Shown here piece after piece: positions 23,201 to 38,200 of a stretch of 64,000 nt of DNA. Each line of letters starts with the position of its first letter. Positions within the stretch are counted from its first letter, which is position 1. Both the position numbers and the translations under genes were made by a program. The notes beneath the pieces are model-generated. The model saw nothing but the letters and a program-made list of their open reading frames with translations, searched no databases and was not told the origin of the DNA. The DNA is taken from contig OX485803.1 of assembly GCA_950295325.1 (NCBI GenBank), forward strand, positions 65,487,554-65,551,553, given 5' to 3'. This stretch comes from Polytrichum commune (Eukaryota; Streptophyta; Polytrichopsida; Polytrichales; Polytrichaceae).

Positions 23201-26200
23201 AAGCCAAATGCTACTCAAGGCCATTGAACCTCACAAGTTGATAATCTGGCCTAACCTCAAAAGATCATATTTGAAGTCTAAGCCAACAAATTCACAATCA
23301 CAAGCCAAATGCTACTCAAGGCCACTGAACCTCACAAGTTGATAATCTGGCCTAACCTCAAAAGATCAGATTTGAAGTCTAAGCCAACAAATTCACAATC
23401 ACAAGCCAAATGCTACTTAAGGCCATTGAACCTCACAAGTTGATAATCTGGCCTAACCTCAAAAGATCAGAGTTGAAGACCAAGCCAGCAAATTCACAAT
23501 CACAAGCCAAATGCTACTCAAGGCCATTGAACCTCACAAGTTGATAATCTGGCCTAACCTCAAAAGATCAGAGTTGGAGTCCAAGCCAACAAATTCACAA
23601 TCACAAGCCAAATGCTACTCAAGGCCATTGAACCTCACAAGTTGATAATGTGGCCTAACCTCAAAAGATCAGAGTTGAAGTCTAAGCCAACAAATTCACA
23701 ATCACAAGCCAAATGCTACTCAAGGCCATTGAACCTCACAAGTTGATAATCTGGCCTAACCTCAAAAGATCAGAGTTGAAGTCCAAGCCAGCAAATTCAC
23801 AATCACAAGCCAAATGCTACTCAAGGCTATTGAACGTCAGAAGTTGATAATGTGGCCTAACCTCAAAATATCAGAGTTGAAGTCTAAGCCAACAAATTCA
23901 CAATCACAAGCCAAATGCTACTGAAGGCCATTGAACCTCACAAGTTGATAATCTGGCCTAACCTCAAAAGATCATATGTGAAGTCTAAGCCAACAAATTC
24001 ACAATCACAAGCCAAATGCTACTCAAGGCCATTGAACCTCACAAGTTGATAATGTGGCCTAACCTCAAAAGATCAGAGTTGAAGTCTAAGCCAACAAATT
24101 CACAATCACAAGCCAAATGCTACTTCAGGCCATTGAACCTCACAAGTTGATAATCTGGCCTAACCTCAAAAGATCAGAGTTGAAGTCCAAGCCAACAAAT
24201 TCACAATCACAAGCCAAATGCTACTGAAGGCCATTGAACCTCACAAGTTGATAATCTGGCCTAACCTCAAAAGATTATATTTGAAGTCTAAGTCAACAAA
24301 TTCACAATCACAAGCCAAATGCTACTCAAGGCCATTGAACCTCACAAGTTGATAATGTGGCCTAACCTCAAAAGATTATATTTGAAGTCTAAGTCAACAA
24401 ATTCACAATCACAAGCCAAATGCTACTCAAGGCCATTGAACCTCACAAGTTGATAATGTGGCCTAACCTCAAAAGATCATATTTGAAGTCTAAGCCAACA
24501 AATTCACAATCACAAGCCAAATGCTACTCAAGGCCACTGAACCTCACAAGTTGATAATCTGGCCTAACCTCAAAAGATCAGAGTTGGAGTCTAAACCAAC
24601 AAATTCACAATCACAAGCCAAATGCTACTCAAGGCCATTGAACCTCACAAGTTGATAATGTGGCCTAACCTCAAAAGATCAGAGTTGAAGTCTAAACCAA
24701 CAAATTCACAATCACAAGCCAAATGCTACTCAAGGCCATTGAACCTCACAAGTTGATAATCTGGCCTAACCTCAAAAGATCAGATTTGAAGTCTAAGCCA
24801 GCAAATTCACAATCACAAGCCAAATGCTACTCAAGGCCATTGAACCTCACAAGTTGATAATCTGGCCTAACCTTACAAGATCAGATTTGAAGTCTAAGCC
24901 AACAAATTCACAATCACAAGCCAAATGCTACTCAAGGCCATTGAACCTCACAAGTTGATAATCTGGCCTAACCTCAAAAGATCAGATTTGAAGTCTAAGC
25001 CAGCAAATTCACAATCACAAGCCAAATGCTACTCAAGGCCATTGAACCTCACAAGTTGATAATCTGGCCTAACCTTACAAGATCAGATTTGAAGTCTAAG
25101 CCAACAAATTCACAATCACAAGCCAAATGCTACTCAAGGCCATTGAACCTCACAAGTTGATAATGTGGGGTAACCTCAAAAGATCAGATTTGAAGTCTAA
25201 GCCAGCAAATTCACAATCACAAGCCAAATGCTACTCAAGGCCATTGAACCTCACAAGTTGATAATCTGGCCTAACCTCAAAAGATCAGATTTGAAGTCTA
25301 AGCCAACAAATTCACAATCACAAGCCAAATGCTACTCAAGGCCATTGAACCTCACAAGTTGATAATGTGGCCTAACCTCAAAAGATCAGATTTGAAGTCT
25401 AAGCCCACAAATTCACAATCACAAGCCAAATGTTACTCAAGGCCATTGAACATCACAAGTTGATAATCTGGCCTAACCTTACAAGATCAGATTTGAAGTC
25501 TAAGCCAACAAATTCACAATCACAAGCCAAATGCTACTCAAGGCCATTGAACCTCACAAGTTGATAATGTGGGGTAACCTCAAAAGATCAGATTTGAAGT
25601 CTAAGCCAGCAAATTCACAATCACAAGCCAAATGCTACTCAAGGCCATTGAACCTCACAAGTTGATAATGTGGCCTAACCTCAAAAGATCAGATTTGAAG
25701 TCTAAGCCAACAAATTCACAATCCCAAGCCAAATGCTACTCAAGGCCATTGAACCTCACAAGTTGATAATCTGGCCTAACCTCAAAAGATCAGATTTGAA
25801 GTGTAAGCCAACAAATTCACAATCACAAGCCAAATGCTACTCAAGGCCATTGAACCTCACAAGTTGATAATGTGGCCTAACCTCAAAAGATCAGAGTTGA
25901 AGTCTAAGCCAACAAATTCACAATCACAAGCCAAATGCTACTCAAGGCCATTGAACCTCACAAGTTGATGATCTGGCCTAACCTCAAAAGATCAGAGTTG
26001 AAGTCTAAGCCAACAAATTCACAATCACAAGCCAAATGCTACTCAAGGCCATTGAACCTCACAAGTTGATGATCTGGCCTAACCTCAAAAGATCATATTT
26101 GAAGTCTAAGCCAACAAATTCACAATCACAAGCCAAATGCTACTCAAGGCCATTGAACCTCACAAGTTGATAATCTGGCCTAACCTCAAAAGATCATATT

Positions 26201-29200
26201 TGAAGTCTAAGCCAACAAATTCACAATCACAAGCCAAATGCTACTCAAGGCCATTGAACCTCACAAGTTGATAATCTGGCCTAACCTCAAAAGATCATAT
26301 TTGAAGTCTAAGCCAACAAATTCACAATCACAAGCCAAATGCTACTCAAGGCCATTGAACCTCACAAGTTGATAATGTGGCGTAACCTCAAAAGATCAGA
26401 TTTGAAGTCTAAGCCAACAAATTCACAATCACAAGCCAAATGCTACTCAAGGCCATTGAACCTCACAAGTTGATGATCTGGCCTAACCTCAAAAGATCAG
26501 AGTTGAAGTCTAAGCCAACAAATTCACAATCACAAGCCAAATGCTACTCAAGGCCATTGAACCTCACAAGTTGATGATCTGGCCTAACCTCAAAAGATCA
26601 TATTTGAAGTCTAAGCCAACAAATTCACAATCACAAGCCAAATGCTACTCAAGGCCATTGAACCTCACAAGTTGATAATCTGGCCTAACCTCAAAAGATC
26701 AGAGTTGAAGTCTAAGCCAGCAAATTCACAATCACAAGCCACATGCTACTCAAGGCCATTGAACCTCACAAGTTGATAATCTGGCCTATTAACCTCAAAA
26801 GATCAGAGTTGAAGTCTAAGCCAACAAATTCACAATCACAAGCCAAATGCTACTCAAGGCCATTGAACCTCACAAGTTGATAATGTGGCCTAACCTCAAA
26901 AGATCAGAGTTGAAGTCTAAGCCAGCAAATTCACAATCACAAGCCAAATGCTACTCAAGGCCATTGAACCTCACAAGTTGATAATCTGGCCTAACCTTAA
27001 GAGATCAGATTTGAAGTCTAAGCCAACTAATTCACAATCACAAGCCAAATGCTACTCAAGGCCATTGAACCTCACAAGTTGATAATCTGGCCTAACCTCA
27101 AAAGATCAGATTTGAAGTCTAAGCCAACAAATTCACAATCACAAGCCAAATGCTACTGAAGGCCACTGAACCTCACAAGTTGATAATGTGGCCTAACCTC
27201 AAAAGATCAGATTTGAAGTCTAAGCCAACAAATTCACAATCACAAGCCAAATGCTACTCAAGGCCATTGAACCTCACAAGTTGATAATCTGGCCTATTAA
27301 CCTCAAAAGATCAGATTTGAAGTCTAAGCCAACAAATTCACAATCACAAGCCAAATCCTACTCAAGGCCATTGAACCTCACAAGTTGATAATGTGGCCTA
27401 ACCTCAAAAGATCAGAGTTGAAGTCCAAGCCAACAAATTCACAATCACAAGCCAAATGCTACTCAAGGCCACTGAACCTCACAAGTTGATAATCTGGCCT
27501 AACCTCAAAAGATCATATTTGAAGTCTAAGCCAACAAATTCACAATCACAAGCCAAATGCTACTGAAGGCCACTGAACCTCACAAGTTGATAATGTGGCG
27601 TAACCTCAAAAGATCAGATTTGAAGTCTAAGCCAACAAATTCACAATCACAAGCCAAATGCTACTCAAGGCCATTGAACCTCACAAGTTGATGATCTGGC
27701 CTAACCTCAAAAGATCAGAGTTGAAGTCTAAGCCAACAAATTCACAATCACAAGCCAAATGCTACTCAAGGCCATTGAACCTCACAAGTTGATAATCTGG
27801 CCTAACCTCAAAAGATCAGAGTTGAAGTCCAAGCCAACAAATTCACAATCACAAGCCAAATGCTACTCAAGGCCATTGAACCTCACAAGTTGATAATGTG
27901 GCCTAACCTCAAAAGATCAGATTTGAAGTCTAAGCCAACAAATTCACAATCACAAGCCAAATGCTACTCAAGGCCATTGAACCTCACAAGTTGATAATGT
28001 GGCCTAACCTCAAAAGATCAGAGTTGAAGTCCAAGCCAACAAATTCACAATCACAAGCCAAATGCTACTCAAGGCCATTGAACCTCACAAGTTGATAATC
28101 TGGCCTAACCTCAAAAGATCAGATTTGAAGTCTAAGCCAACAAATTCACAATCACAAGCCAAATGCTACTGAAGGCCATTGAACCTCACAAGTTGATAAT
28201 CTGGCCTAACCTCAAAAGATCATATTTGAAGTCTAAGCCAACAAATTCACAATCACAAGCCAAATGCTACTCAAGGCCATTGAACCTCACAAGTTGATGA
28301 TCTGGCCTAACCTCAAAAGATCATATTTGAAGTCTAAGCCAACAAATTCACAATCACAAGCCAAATGCTACTGAAGGCCATTGAACGTCACAAGTTGATA
28401 ATCTGGCCAAACCTCAAAAGATCAGATTTGAAGTCTAAGCCAACAAATTCACAATCACAAGCCAAATGCTACTCAAGGCCATTGAACCTCACAAGTTGAT
28501 AATGTGGCCTAACCTCAAAAGATCAGATTTGAAGTCAAAGCCAACAAATTCACAATCACAAGCCAAATGCTACTCAAGGCCATTGACCTCACAAGTTGAT
28601 AATCTGGCCTAACCTCAAAAGATTAGATTTGAAGTCTAAGCCAGCAAATTCACAATCACAAGCCAAATGCTACTCAAGGCCATTGAACCTCACAAGTTGA
28701 TAATCTGGCCTAACCTCAAAAGATCAGAGTTCAATTCTAAGCCAACAACTTCACAATCACAAGCCAAATGCTACTCAAGGCCATTGAACCTCACAAGTTG
28801 ATAATCTGGCCTAACCTCAAAAGATCAGAGTTCAAGTCTAAGCCAGCAAATTCACAATCACAAGCCAAATGCTACTCAAGGCCATTGAACCTCACAAGTT
28901 GATAATCTGGCCTAACCTCAAAAGATCAGATTTGAAGTGTAAGCCAACAAATTCACAATCACAAGCCAAATGCTACTCAAGGCCATTGAACCTCACAAGT
29001 TGATAATGTGGCCTAACCTCAAAAGATCAGAGTTGAAGTCTAAGCCAACAAATTCACAATCACAAGCCAAATGCTACTCAAGGCCATTGAACCTCACAAG
29101 TTGATAATCTGGCCTAACCTCAAAAGATCATATTTGAAGTCTAAGCCAACAAATTCACAATCACAAGCCAAATGCTACTCAAGGCCATTGAACCTCACAA

Positions 29201-32200
29201 GTTGATAATCTGGCCTAACCTCAAAAGATCAGATTTGAAGTCCAAGCCAACAAATTCACAATCACAAGCCAAATGCTACTTAAGGCCACTGAACCTCACA
29301 AGTTGATAATGTGGCCTAACCTCAAAAGATCAGATTTGAAGTCTAAGCCAACAAATTCACAATCACAAGCCAAATGCTACTCAAGGCCATTGAACCTCAC
29401 AAGTTGATAATGTGGCCTAACCTCAAAAGATCAGAGTTGAAGTCCAAGCCAGCAAATTCACAATCACAAGCCAAATGCTACTCAAGGCCATTGAACCTCA
29501 CAAGTTGATAATCTGGCCTAACCTCAAAAGATCAGATTTGAAGTCCAAGCCAACAAATTCACAATCACAAGCCAAATGCTACTGAAGGCCATTGAACCTC
29601 ACAAGTTCATGATCTGGCCTAACCTCAAAAGATCAGATTTCAAGTCTAAGCCAACAAATTCACAATCACAAGCCAAATGCTACTTAAGGCCACTGAACCT
29701 CACAAGTTGATAATGTGGCCTAACCTCAAAAGATCAGATTTGAAGTCTAAGCCAACAAATTCACAATCACAAGCCAAATGCTACTCAAGGCCATTGAACC
29801 CCACAAGTTCATAATGTAGCCTAACCTCAAAAGATCAGATTTGAAGTCAAAGCCAACAAATTCACAATCACAAGCCAAATGCTACTCAAGGCCATTGACC
29901 TCACAAGTTGATAATCTGGCCTAACCTCAAAAGATTAGATTTGAAGTCTAAGCCAGCAAATTCACAATCACAAGCCAAATGCTACTCAAGGCCATTGAAC
30001 CTCACAAGTTGATAATCTGGCCTAACCTCAAAAGATCAGAGTTCAATTCTAAGCCAACAACTTCACAATCACAAGCCAAATGCTACTCAAGGCCATTGAA
30101 CCTCACAAGTTGATAATGTGGCCTAACCTCAAAAGATTAGATTTGAAGTCTAAGCCAACAAATTCACAATCACAAGCCAAATGCTACTCAAGGCCATTGA
30201 ACCTCACAAGTTGATAATCTGGCCTAACCTCAAAAGATCAGAGTTCAAGTCTAAGCCAACAAATTCACAATCACAAGCCAAATGCTACTCAAGGCCATTG
30301 AACCTCACAAGTTGATAATGTGGCTTAACCTCAAAATATCAGATTTGAAGTCTAAGCCAACAAATTCACAATCACAAGCCAAATGCTACTCAACGCCACT
30401 GAACCTCACAAGTTGATAATCTGGCCTAACCTCAAAAGATCAGAGTTGAAGTCTAAGCCAACAAATTCACAATCACAAGCCAAATGCTACTCAAGGCCAT
30501 TGAACCTCACAAGTTGATAATGTGGCCTAACCTCAAAAGATCATATTTGAAGTCTAAGCCAACAAATTCACAATCACAAGCCAAATGCTACTCAAGGCCA
30601 TTGAACCTCACAAGTTTATAATCTGGCCTAACCTCAAAAGATCAGAGTTCAAGTCTAAGCCAACAAATTCACAATCACAAGCCAAATGCTACTCAAGGCC
30701 ATTGAACCTCACAAGTTGATAATGTGGCCTAACCTTAAAAGATCAGATTTGAAGTCTAAGCCAACAAATTCACAATCACAAGCCAAATGCTACTCAAGGC
30801 CATTGAACCTCACAAGTTGATAATCTGGCCTAACCTCAAAAGATCAGAGTTGAAGTCTAAGCCAGCAAATTCACAATCACAAGCCAAATGCTACTCAACG
30901 CCATTGAACCTCACAACTTGATAATCTGGCCTAACCCCAAAAGATCAGATTTGAAGTCTAAGCCAACAAATTCACAATCACACGCCAAATGCTACTGAAG
31001 ACCATTGAACCTCACAAGTTGATAATCTGGCCTAACCTCAAAAGATCATATTTGAAGTCTAAGCCAACAAATTCACAATCACAAGCCAAATCCTACTCAA
31101 GGCCATTGAACCTCACAAGTTGATAATGTGGCCTAACCTCAAAAGATCAGAGTTGAAGTCTAAGCCAACAAATTCACAATCACAAGCCAAATGCTACTCA
31201 AGGCCATTGAACCTCACAAGTTGATAATGTGGCCTAACCTCAAAAGATCAGATTTGAAGTCTAAGCCAACAAATTCACAATCACAAGCCAAATGCTACTC
31301 AAGGCCATTGAACCTCACAAGTTGAGAATCTGGCGTGACCTCAAAAGATCAGATTTGAAGTCTAAGCCAACAAATTCACAATCACAAGCCAAATGCTACT
31401 CAAGGCCATTGAACCTCACAAGTTGACGATCTGGCCTAACCTCAAAAGATCAGAGTTGAAGTCTAAGCCAGCAAATTCACAATCACAAGCCAAATGCTAC
31501 TCAAGGCCATTGAACTTCACAAGTTGATGATCTGGCCTAACCTCAAAAGATCAGAGTTGAAGTCTAAGCCAACAAATTCACAATCACAAGCCAAATGCTA
31601 CTCAAGGCCATTGAACCTCACAAGTTGATGATCTGGCCTAACCTCAAAAGATCAGATTTGAAGTCCAAGCCAACAAATTCACAATCACAAGCCAAATGCT
31701 ACTCAAGGCCATTGAACCTCACAAGTTGATAATGTGGGGTAACCTCAAAAGATCATATTTGAAGTCTAAGCCAACAAATTCACAATCACAAGCCAAATGC
31801 TACTTAAGGCCACTGAACCTCACAAGTTGATAATGTGGCCTAACCTCAAAAGATCAGATTTGAAGTCTAAGCCAACAAATTCACAATCACAAGCCAAATG
31901 CTACTCAAGGCCATTGAACCTCACAAGTTGATGATGTGGCCTAACCTCAAAAGATCAGATTTGAAGTCCAAGCCAACAAATTCACAATCACAAGCCAAAT
32001 GCTACTGAAGGCCATTGAACCTCACAAGTTGATAATCTGGCCTAACCTCAAAAGATCAGAGTTGAAGTCTAAGCCAACAAATTCACAATCACAAGCCAAA
32101 TGCTACTCAAGGCCATTGAACCTCACAAGTTGATAATCTGGCCTAACCTCAAAAGATCAGAGTTCAAGTCTAAGCCAACAAATTCACAATCACAAGCCAA

Positions 32201-35200
32201 ATGCTACTCAAGGCCATTGAACCTCACAAGTTGATAATGTGGCCTAACCTCAAAAGATCAGATTTGAAGTCTAAGCCAACAAATTCACAATCACAAGCCA
32301 AATGCTACTCAAGGCCATTGAACCTCACAAGTTGATAACCTGGCCTAACCTCAAAAGATCAGAGTTGAAGTCCAAGCCAACAAATTCACAATCACAAGCC
32401 AAATGCTACTCAAGGCCATTGAACCTCACAAGTTGATAATCTGGCCTAACCTCAAAAGATCAGAGTTCAAGTCTAAGCCAACAAATTCACAATCACAAGC
32501 CAAATGCTACTCAAGGCCTTTGAACCTCACAAGTTGATAATGTGGCCTAACCTTAAAAGATCAGATTTGAAGTCTAAGCCAACAAATTCACAATCACAAG
32601 CCAAATGCTACTGAAGGCCATTGAACCTCACAAGTTGATAATCTGGCCTAACCTCAAAAGATCAGATTTGAAGTCCAAGCCAACAAATTCACAATCACAA
32701 GCCAAATGCTACTTAGGGCCATTGAACCTCACAAGTTGATAATGTGGCCTAACCTCAAAAGATCATATGTGAAGTCTAAGCCAACAAATTCACAATCACA
32801 AGCCAAATGCTACTCAAGGCCATTGAACCTCACAAGTTGATAATGTGGCCTAACCTCAAAAGATCAGATTTGAAGTCTAAGCCAACAAATTCACAATCAC
32901 AAGCCAAATGCTACTTAAGTCCACTGAACCTCACAAGTTGATAATGTGGCCTAACCTCAAAAGATCAGAGTTGAAGTCTAAGCCAACAAATTCACAATCA
33001 CAAGCCAAATGCTACTCAAGGCCATTGAACCTCACAAGTTGATGATGTGGCCTAACCTCAAAAGATCAGAGTTGAAGTCTAAGCCAACAAATTCACAATC
33101 ACAAGCCAAATGCTACTCAAGGCCATTGAACCTCACAAGTTGATAATCTGGCCTAACCTCAAAAGATCAGAGTTGAAGTCCAAGCCAACAAATTCACAAT
33201 CACAAGCCAAATCCTACTCAAGGCCATTGAACCTCACAAGTTGATAATCTGGCCTAACCTCAAAAGATCAGAGTTCAAGTCTAAGCCAACAAATTCACAA
33301 TCACAAGCCAAATCCTACTCAAGGCCATTGAACCTCACAAGTTGATAATCTGGCCTAACCTCAAAAGATCAGATTTGAAGTCTAAGCCAACAAATTCACA
33401 ATCACAAGCCAAATGCTACTCAAGGCCACTGAACCTCACAAGTTGATAATCTGGCCTAACCTCAAAAGATCATATTTGAAGTCTAAGCCAACAAATTCAC
33501 AATCACAAGCCAAATGCTACTTAAGGCCACTGAACCTCACAAGTTGATAATGTGGCCTAACCTCAAAAGATCAGATTTGAAGTCTAAGCCAACAAATTCA
33601 CAATCACAAGCCAAATGCTACTGAAGGCCATTGAACCTCACAAGTTGATAATCTGGCCTAACCTCAAAAGATCAGAGTTGAAGTCTAAGCCAACAAATTC
33701 ACAATCACAAGCCAAATCCTACTCAAGGCCATTGAACCTCACAAGTTGATAATGTGGCCTAACCTCAAAAGATCATATTTGAAGTCTAAGCCAACAAATT
33801 CACAATCACAAGCCAAATCGTACTCAAGGCCATTGAACCTCACAAGTTCATAATCTGGCCTAACCTCAAAAGATCATAGTTGAAGTCTAAGCCAACAAAT
33901 TCACAATCACAAGCCAAATGCTACTCAAGGCCATTGAACCTCACAAGTTGATAATCTGGCCTAACCTCAAAAGATCAGATTTGAAGTCTAAGCCAACAAA
34001 TTCACAATCACAAGCCAAATGCTACTGAAGGCCACTGAACCTCACCAGTTGATAATGTGGCCTAACCTCAAAAGATCAGATTTGAAGTCTAAGCCAACAA
34101 ATTCACAATCACAAGCCAAATGCTACTCAAGGCCATTGAACCTCACAAGTTGATAATCTGGCCTAACCTCAAAAGATTATATTTGAAGTCTAAGTCAACA
34201 AATTCACAATCACAAGCCAAATGCTACTCAAGGCCATTGAACCTCACAAGTTGATAATGTGGCCTAACCTCAAAAGATCAGATTTGAAGTCTAAGCCAAC
34301 AAATTCACAATCACAAGCCAAATGCTACTCAAGGCCACTGAACCTCACAAGTTGATAATCTGGCCTAACCTCAAAAGATCATATTTGAAGTCTAAGCCAA
34401 CAAATTCACCATCACAAGCCAAATGCTACTGAAGGCCATTGAACCTCACAAGTTGATAATGTGGCCTAACCTCAAAAGATCAGAGTTGAAGTCTAAGCCA
34501 ACAAATTCACAATCACAAGCCAAATGCTACTCAAGGCCATTGAACCTCACAAGTTGATAATGTGGCCTAACCTCAAAAGATCATATTTGAAGTCTAAGCC
34601 AACAAATTCACAATCACAAGCCAAATGCTACTCAAGGCCATTGAACCTCACAAGTTGATAATGTGGCCTAACCTCAAAAGATCAGAGTTGAAGTCTAAGC
34701 CAACAAATTCACAATCACAAGCCAAATGCTACTCAAGGCCATTGAACCTCACAAGTTGATAATGTGGCCTAACCTCAAAAGATCATATTTGAAGTCTAAG
34801 CCAACAAATTCACAATCACAAGCCAAATGCTACTGAAGGCCATTGAACCTCACAAGTTGATAATCTGGGCTAACCTCAAAAGATCATATTTGAAGTCTAA
34901 GCCAACAAATTCACAATCACAAGCCAAATGCTACTCAAGGCCATTGAACCTCACAAGTTGATAATCTGGCCTAACCTCAAAAGATCATATTTGAAGAGTA
35001 AGCCAACAAATTCACAATCACAAGCCAAATGCTACTCAAGGCCATTGAACCTCACAAGTTGATCATGTGGCCTAACCTCAAAATATCAGATTTGAAGTCT
35101 AAGCCAACAAATTCACAATCACAAGCCAAATGCTACTCAAGGCCACTGAACCTCACAAGTTGATAATCTGGCCTAACCTCAAAAGATCAGAGTTGAAGTC

Positions 35201-38200
35201 TAAGCCAACAAATTCACAATCACAAGCCAAATGCTACTCAAGGCCATTGAACCTCACAAGTTGATAATGTGGCCTAACCTTAAAAGATCAGATTTGAAGT
35301 CTAAGCCAACAAATTCACAATCACAAGCCAAATGCTACTCAAGGCCATTGAACCTCACAAGTTGATAATCTGGCCTAACCTCAAAAGATCAGAGTTGAAG
35401 TCTAAGCCAGCAAATTCACAATCACAAGCCAAATGCTACTCAAGGCCATTGAACCTCACAAGTTGATAATCTGGCCTAACCTCAAAAGATCAGATTTGAA
35501 GTCTAAGCCAACAAATTCACAATCACACGCCAAATGCTACAGAAGACCATTGAACCTCACAAGTTGATAATCTGGCCTAACCTCAAAAGATCATATTTGA
35601 AGTCTAAGCCAACAAATTCACAATCACAAGCCAAATGCTACTCAAGGCCATTGAACCTCACAAGTTGATAATCTGGCCTAACCTCAAAAGATCAGAGTTG
35701 AAGTCTAAGCCAACAAATTCACAATCACAAGCCAAATGCTACTCAAGGCCATTGAACCTCACAAGTTGATAATGTGGCCTAACCTCAAAAGATCAGATTT
35801 GAAGTCTAAGCCAACAAATTCACAATCACAAGCCAAATGCTACTCAAGGCCATTGAACCTCACAAGTTGATAATCTGGCGTCACCTCAAAAGATCAGATT
35901 TGAAGTCTAAGCCAACAAATTCACAATCACAAGCCAAATGCTACTCAAGGCCATTGAACCTCACAAGTTGATAATCTGGCCTAACCTCAAAAGATCAGAG
36001 TTCAAGTCTAAGCCAACAAATTCACAATCACAAGCCAAATGCTACTCAAGGCCTTTGAACCTCACAAGTTGATAATCTGGCCTAACCTCAAAAGATCAGA
36101 TTTGAAGTCCAAGCCAACAAATTCACAATCACAAGCCAAATGCTACTCAAGGCCATTGAACCTCACAAGTTGATGATCTGGCCTAACCTCAAAAGATCAG
36201 AGTTGAAGTCTAAGCCAGCAAATTCACAATCACAAGCCAAATGCTACTCAAGGCCATTGAACCTCACAAGTTGATGATCTGGCCTAACCTCAAAAGATCA
36301 GAGTTGAAGTCTAAGCCAGCAAATTCACAATCACAAGCCAAATGCTACTCAAGGCCATTGAACCTCACAAGTTGATAATCTGGCCTAACCTCAAAAGATC
36401 AGATTTGAAGTCTAAGCCAACAAATTCACAATCACAAGCCAAATGCTACTCAAGGCCATTGAACCTCACAAGTTGATAATGTGGCCTAACCTCAAAAGAT
36501 CATATTTGAAGTCTAAGCCAACAAATTCACAATCACAAGCCAAATGCTACTCAAGGCCACTGAACCTCACAAGTTGATAATGTGGCCTAACCTCAAAAGA
36601 TCAGATTTGAAGTCTAAGCCAACAAATTCACAATCACAAGCCAAATGCTACTGAAGGCCATTGAACCTCACAAGTTGATAATCTGGCCTAACCTCAAAAG
36701 ATCATATTTGAAGTCTAAGCCAACAAATTCACAATCACAAGCCAAATGCTACTCAAGGCCATTGAACCTCACAAGTTGATAATGTGGCCTAACCTCAAAA
36801 GATCATATTTGAAGTCTAAGCCAACAAATTCACAATCACAAGCCAAATGCTACTGAAGGCCACTGAACCTCACAAGTTGATAATGTGGCCTAACCTCAAA
36901 AGATCAGAGTTGAAGTCTAAGCCAACAAATTCACAATCACAAGCCAAATGCTACTCAAGGCCATTGAACCTCACAAGTTGATAATCTGGCCTAACCTCAA
37001 AAGATCAGAGTTCAAGTCTAAGCCAACAAATTCACAATCACAAGCCAAATGCTACTCAAGGCCATTGAACCTCACAAGTTGATAATGTGGCCTAACCTCA
37101 AAAGATCATATTTGAAGTCTAAGCCAACAAATTCACAATCACAAGCCAAATGCTACTCAAGGCCATTGAACCTCACAAGTTGATAATCTGGCCTAACCTC
37201 AAAAGATCATATTTGAAGTCTAAGCCAACAAATTCACAATCACAAGCCAAATGCTACTTAAGGCCACTGAACCTCACAAGTTGATAATGTGGCCTAACCT
37301 CAAAAGATCAGAGTTGAAGTCTAAGCCAACAAATTCACAATCACAAGCCAAATGCTACTCAAGGCCATTGAACCTCACAAGTTGATAATGTGGCCTAACC
37401 TCAAAAGATCATATTTGAAGTCTAAGCCAACAAATTCACAATCACAAGCCAAATGCTACTCAAGGCCATTGAACCTCACAAGTTGATAATCTGGCCTAAC
37501 CTCAAAAGATCAGAGTTCAAGTCTAAGCCAACAAATTCACAATCACAAGCCAAATGCTACTCAAGGCCATTGAACCTCACAAGTTGATAATGTGGCCTAA
37601 CCTCAAAAGATCATATTTGAAGTCTAAGCCAACAAATTCACAATCACAAGCCAAATGCTACTCAAGGCCATTGAACCTCACAAGTTGATAATCTGGCCTA
37701 ACCTCAAAAGATCAGAGTTCAAGTCTAAGCCAACAAATTCACAATCACAAGCCAAATGCTACTCAAGGCCTTTGAACCTCACAAGTTGATAATGTGGCCT
37801 AACCTTAAAAGATCAGATTTGAAGTCTAAGCCAACAAATTCACAATCACAAGCCAAATGCTACTCAAGGCCATTGAACCTCACAAGTTGATAATCTGGCC
37901 TAACCTCAAAAGATCAGATTTGAAGTCCAAGCGAACAAATTCCCAATCACAAGCCAAATGCTACTTAGGGCCATTGAACCTCACAAGTTGATAATCTGGC
38001 CTAACCTCAAAAGATCATATTTGAAGTCTAAGCCAACAAATTCACAATCACAAGCCAAATGCTACTCAAGGCCATTGAACCTCACAAGTTGATGATGTGG
38101 CCTAACCTCAAAAGATCAGATTTGAAGTCGAAGCCAACAAATTCACAATCACAAGCCAAATGCTACTCAAGGCCATTGAACCTCACAAGTTGATAATCTG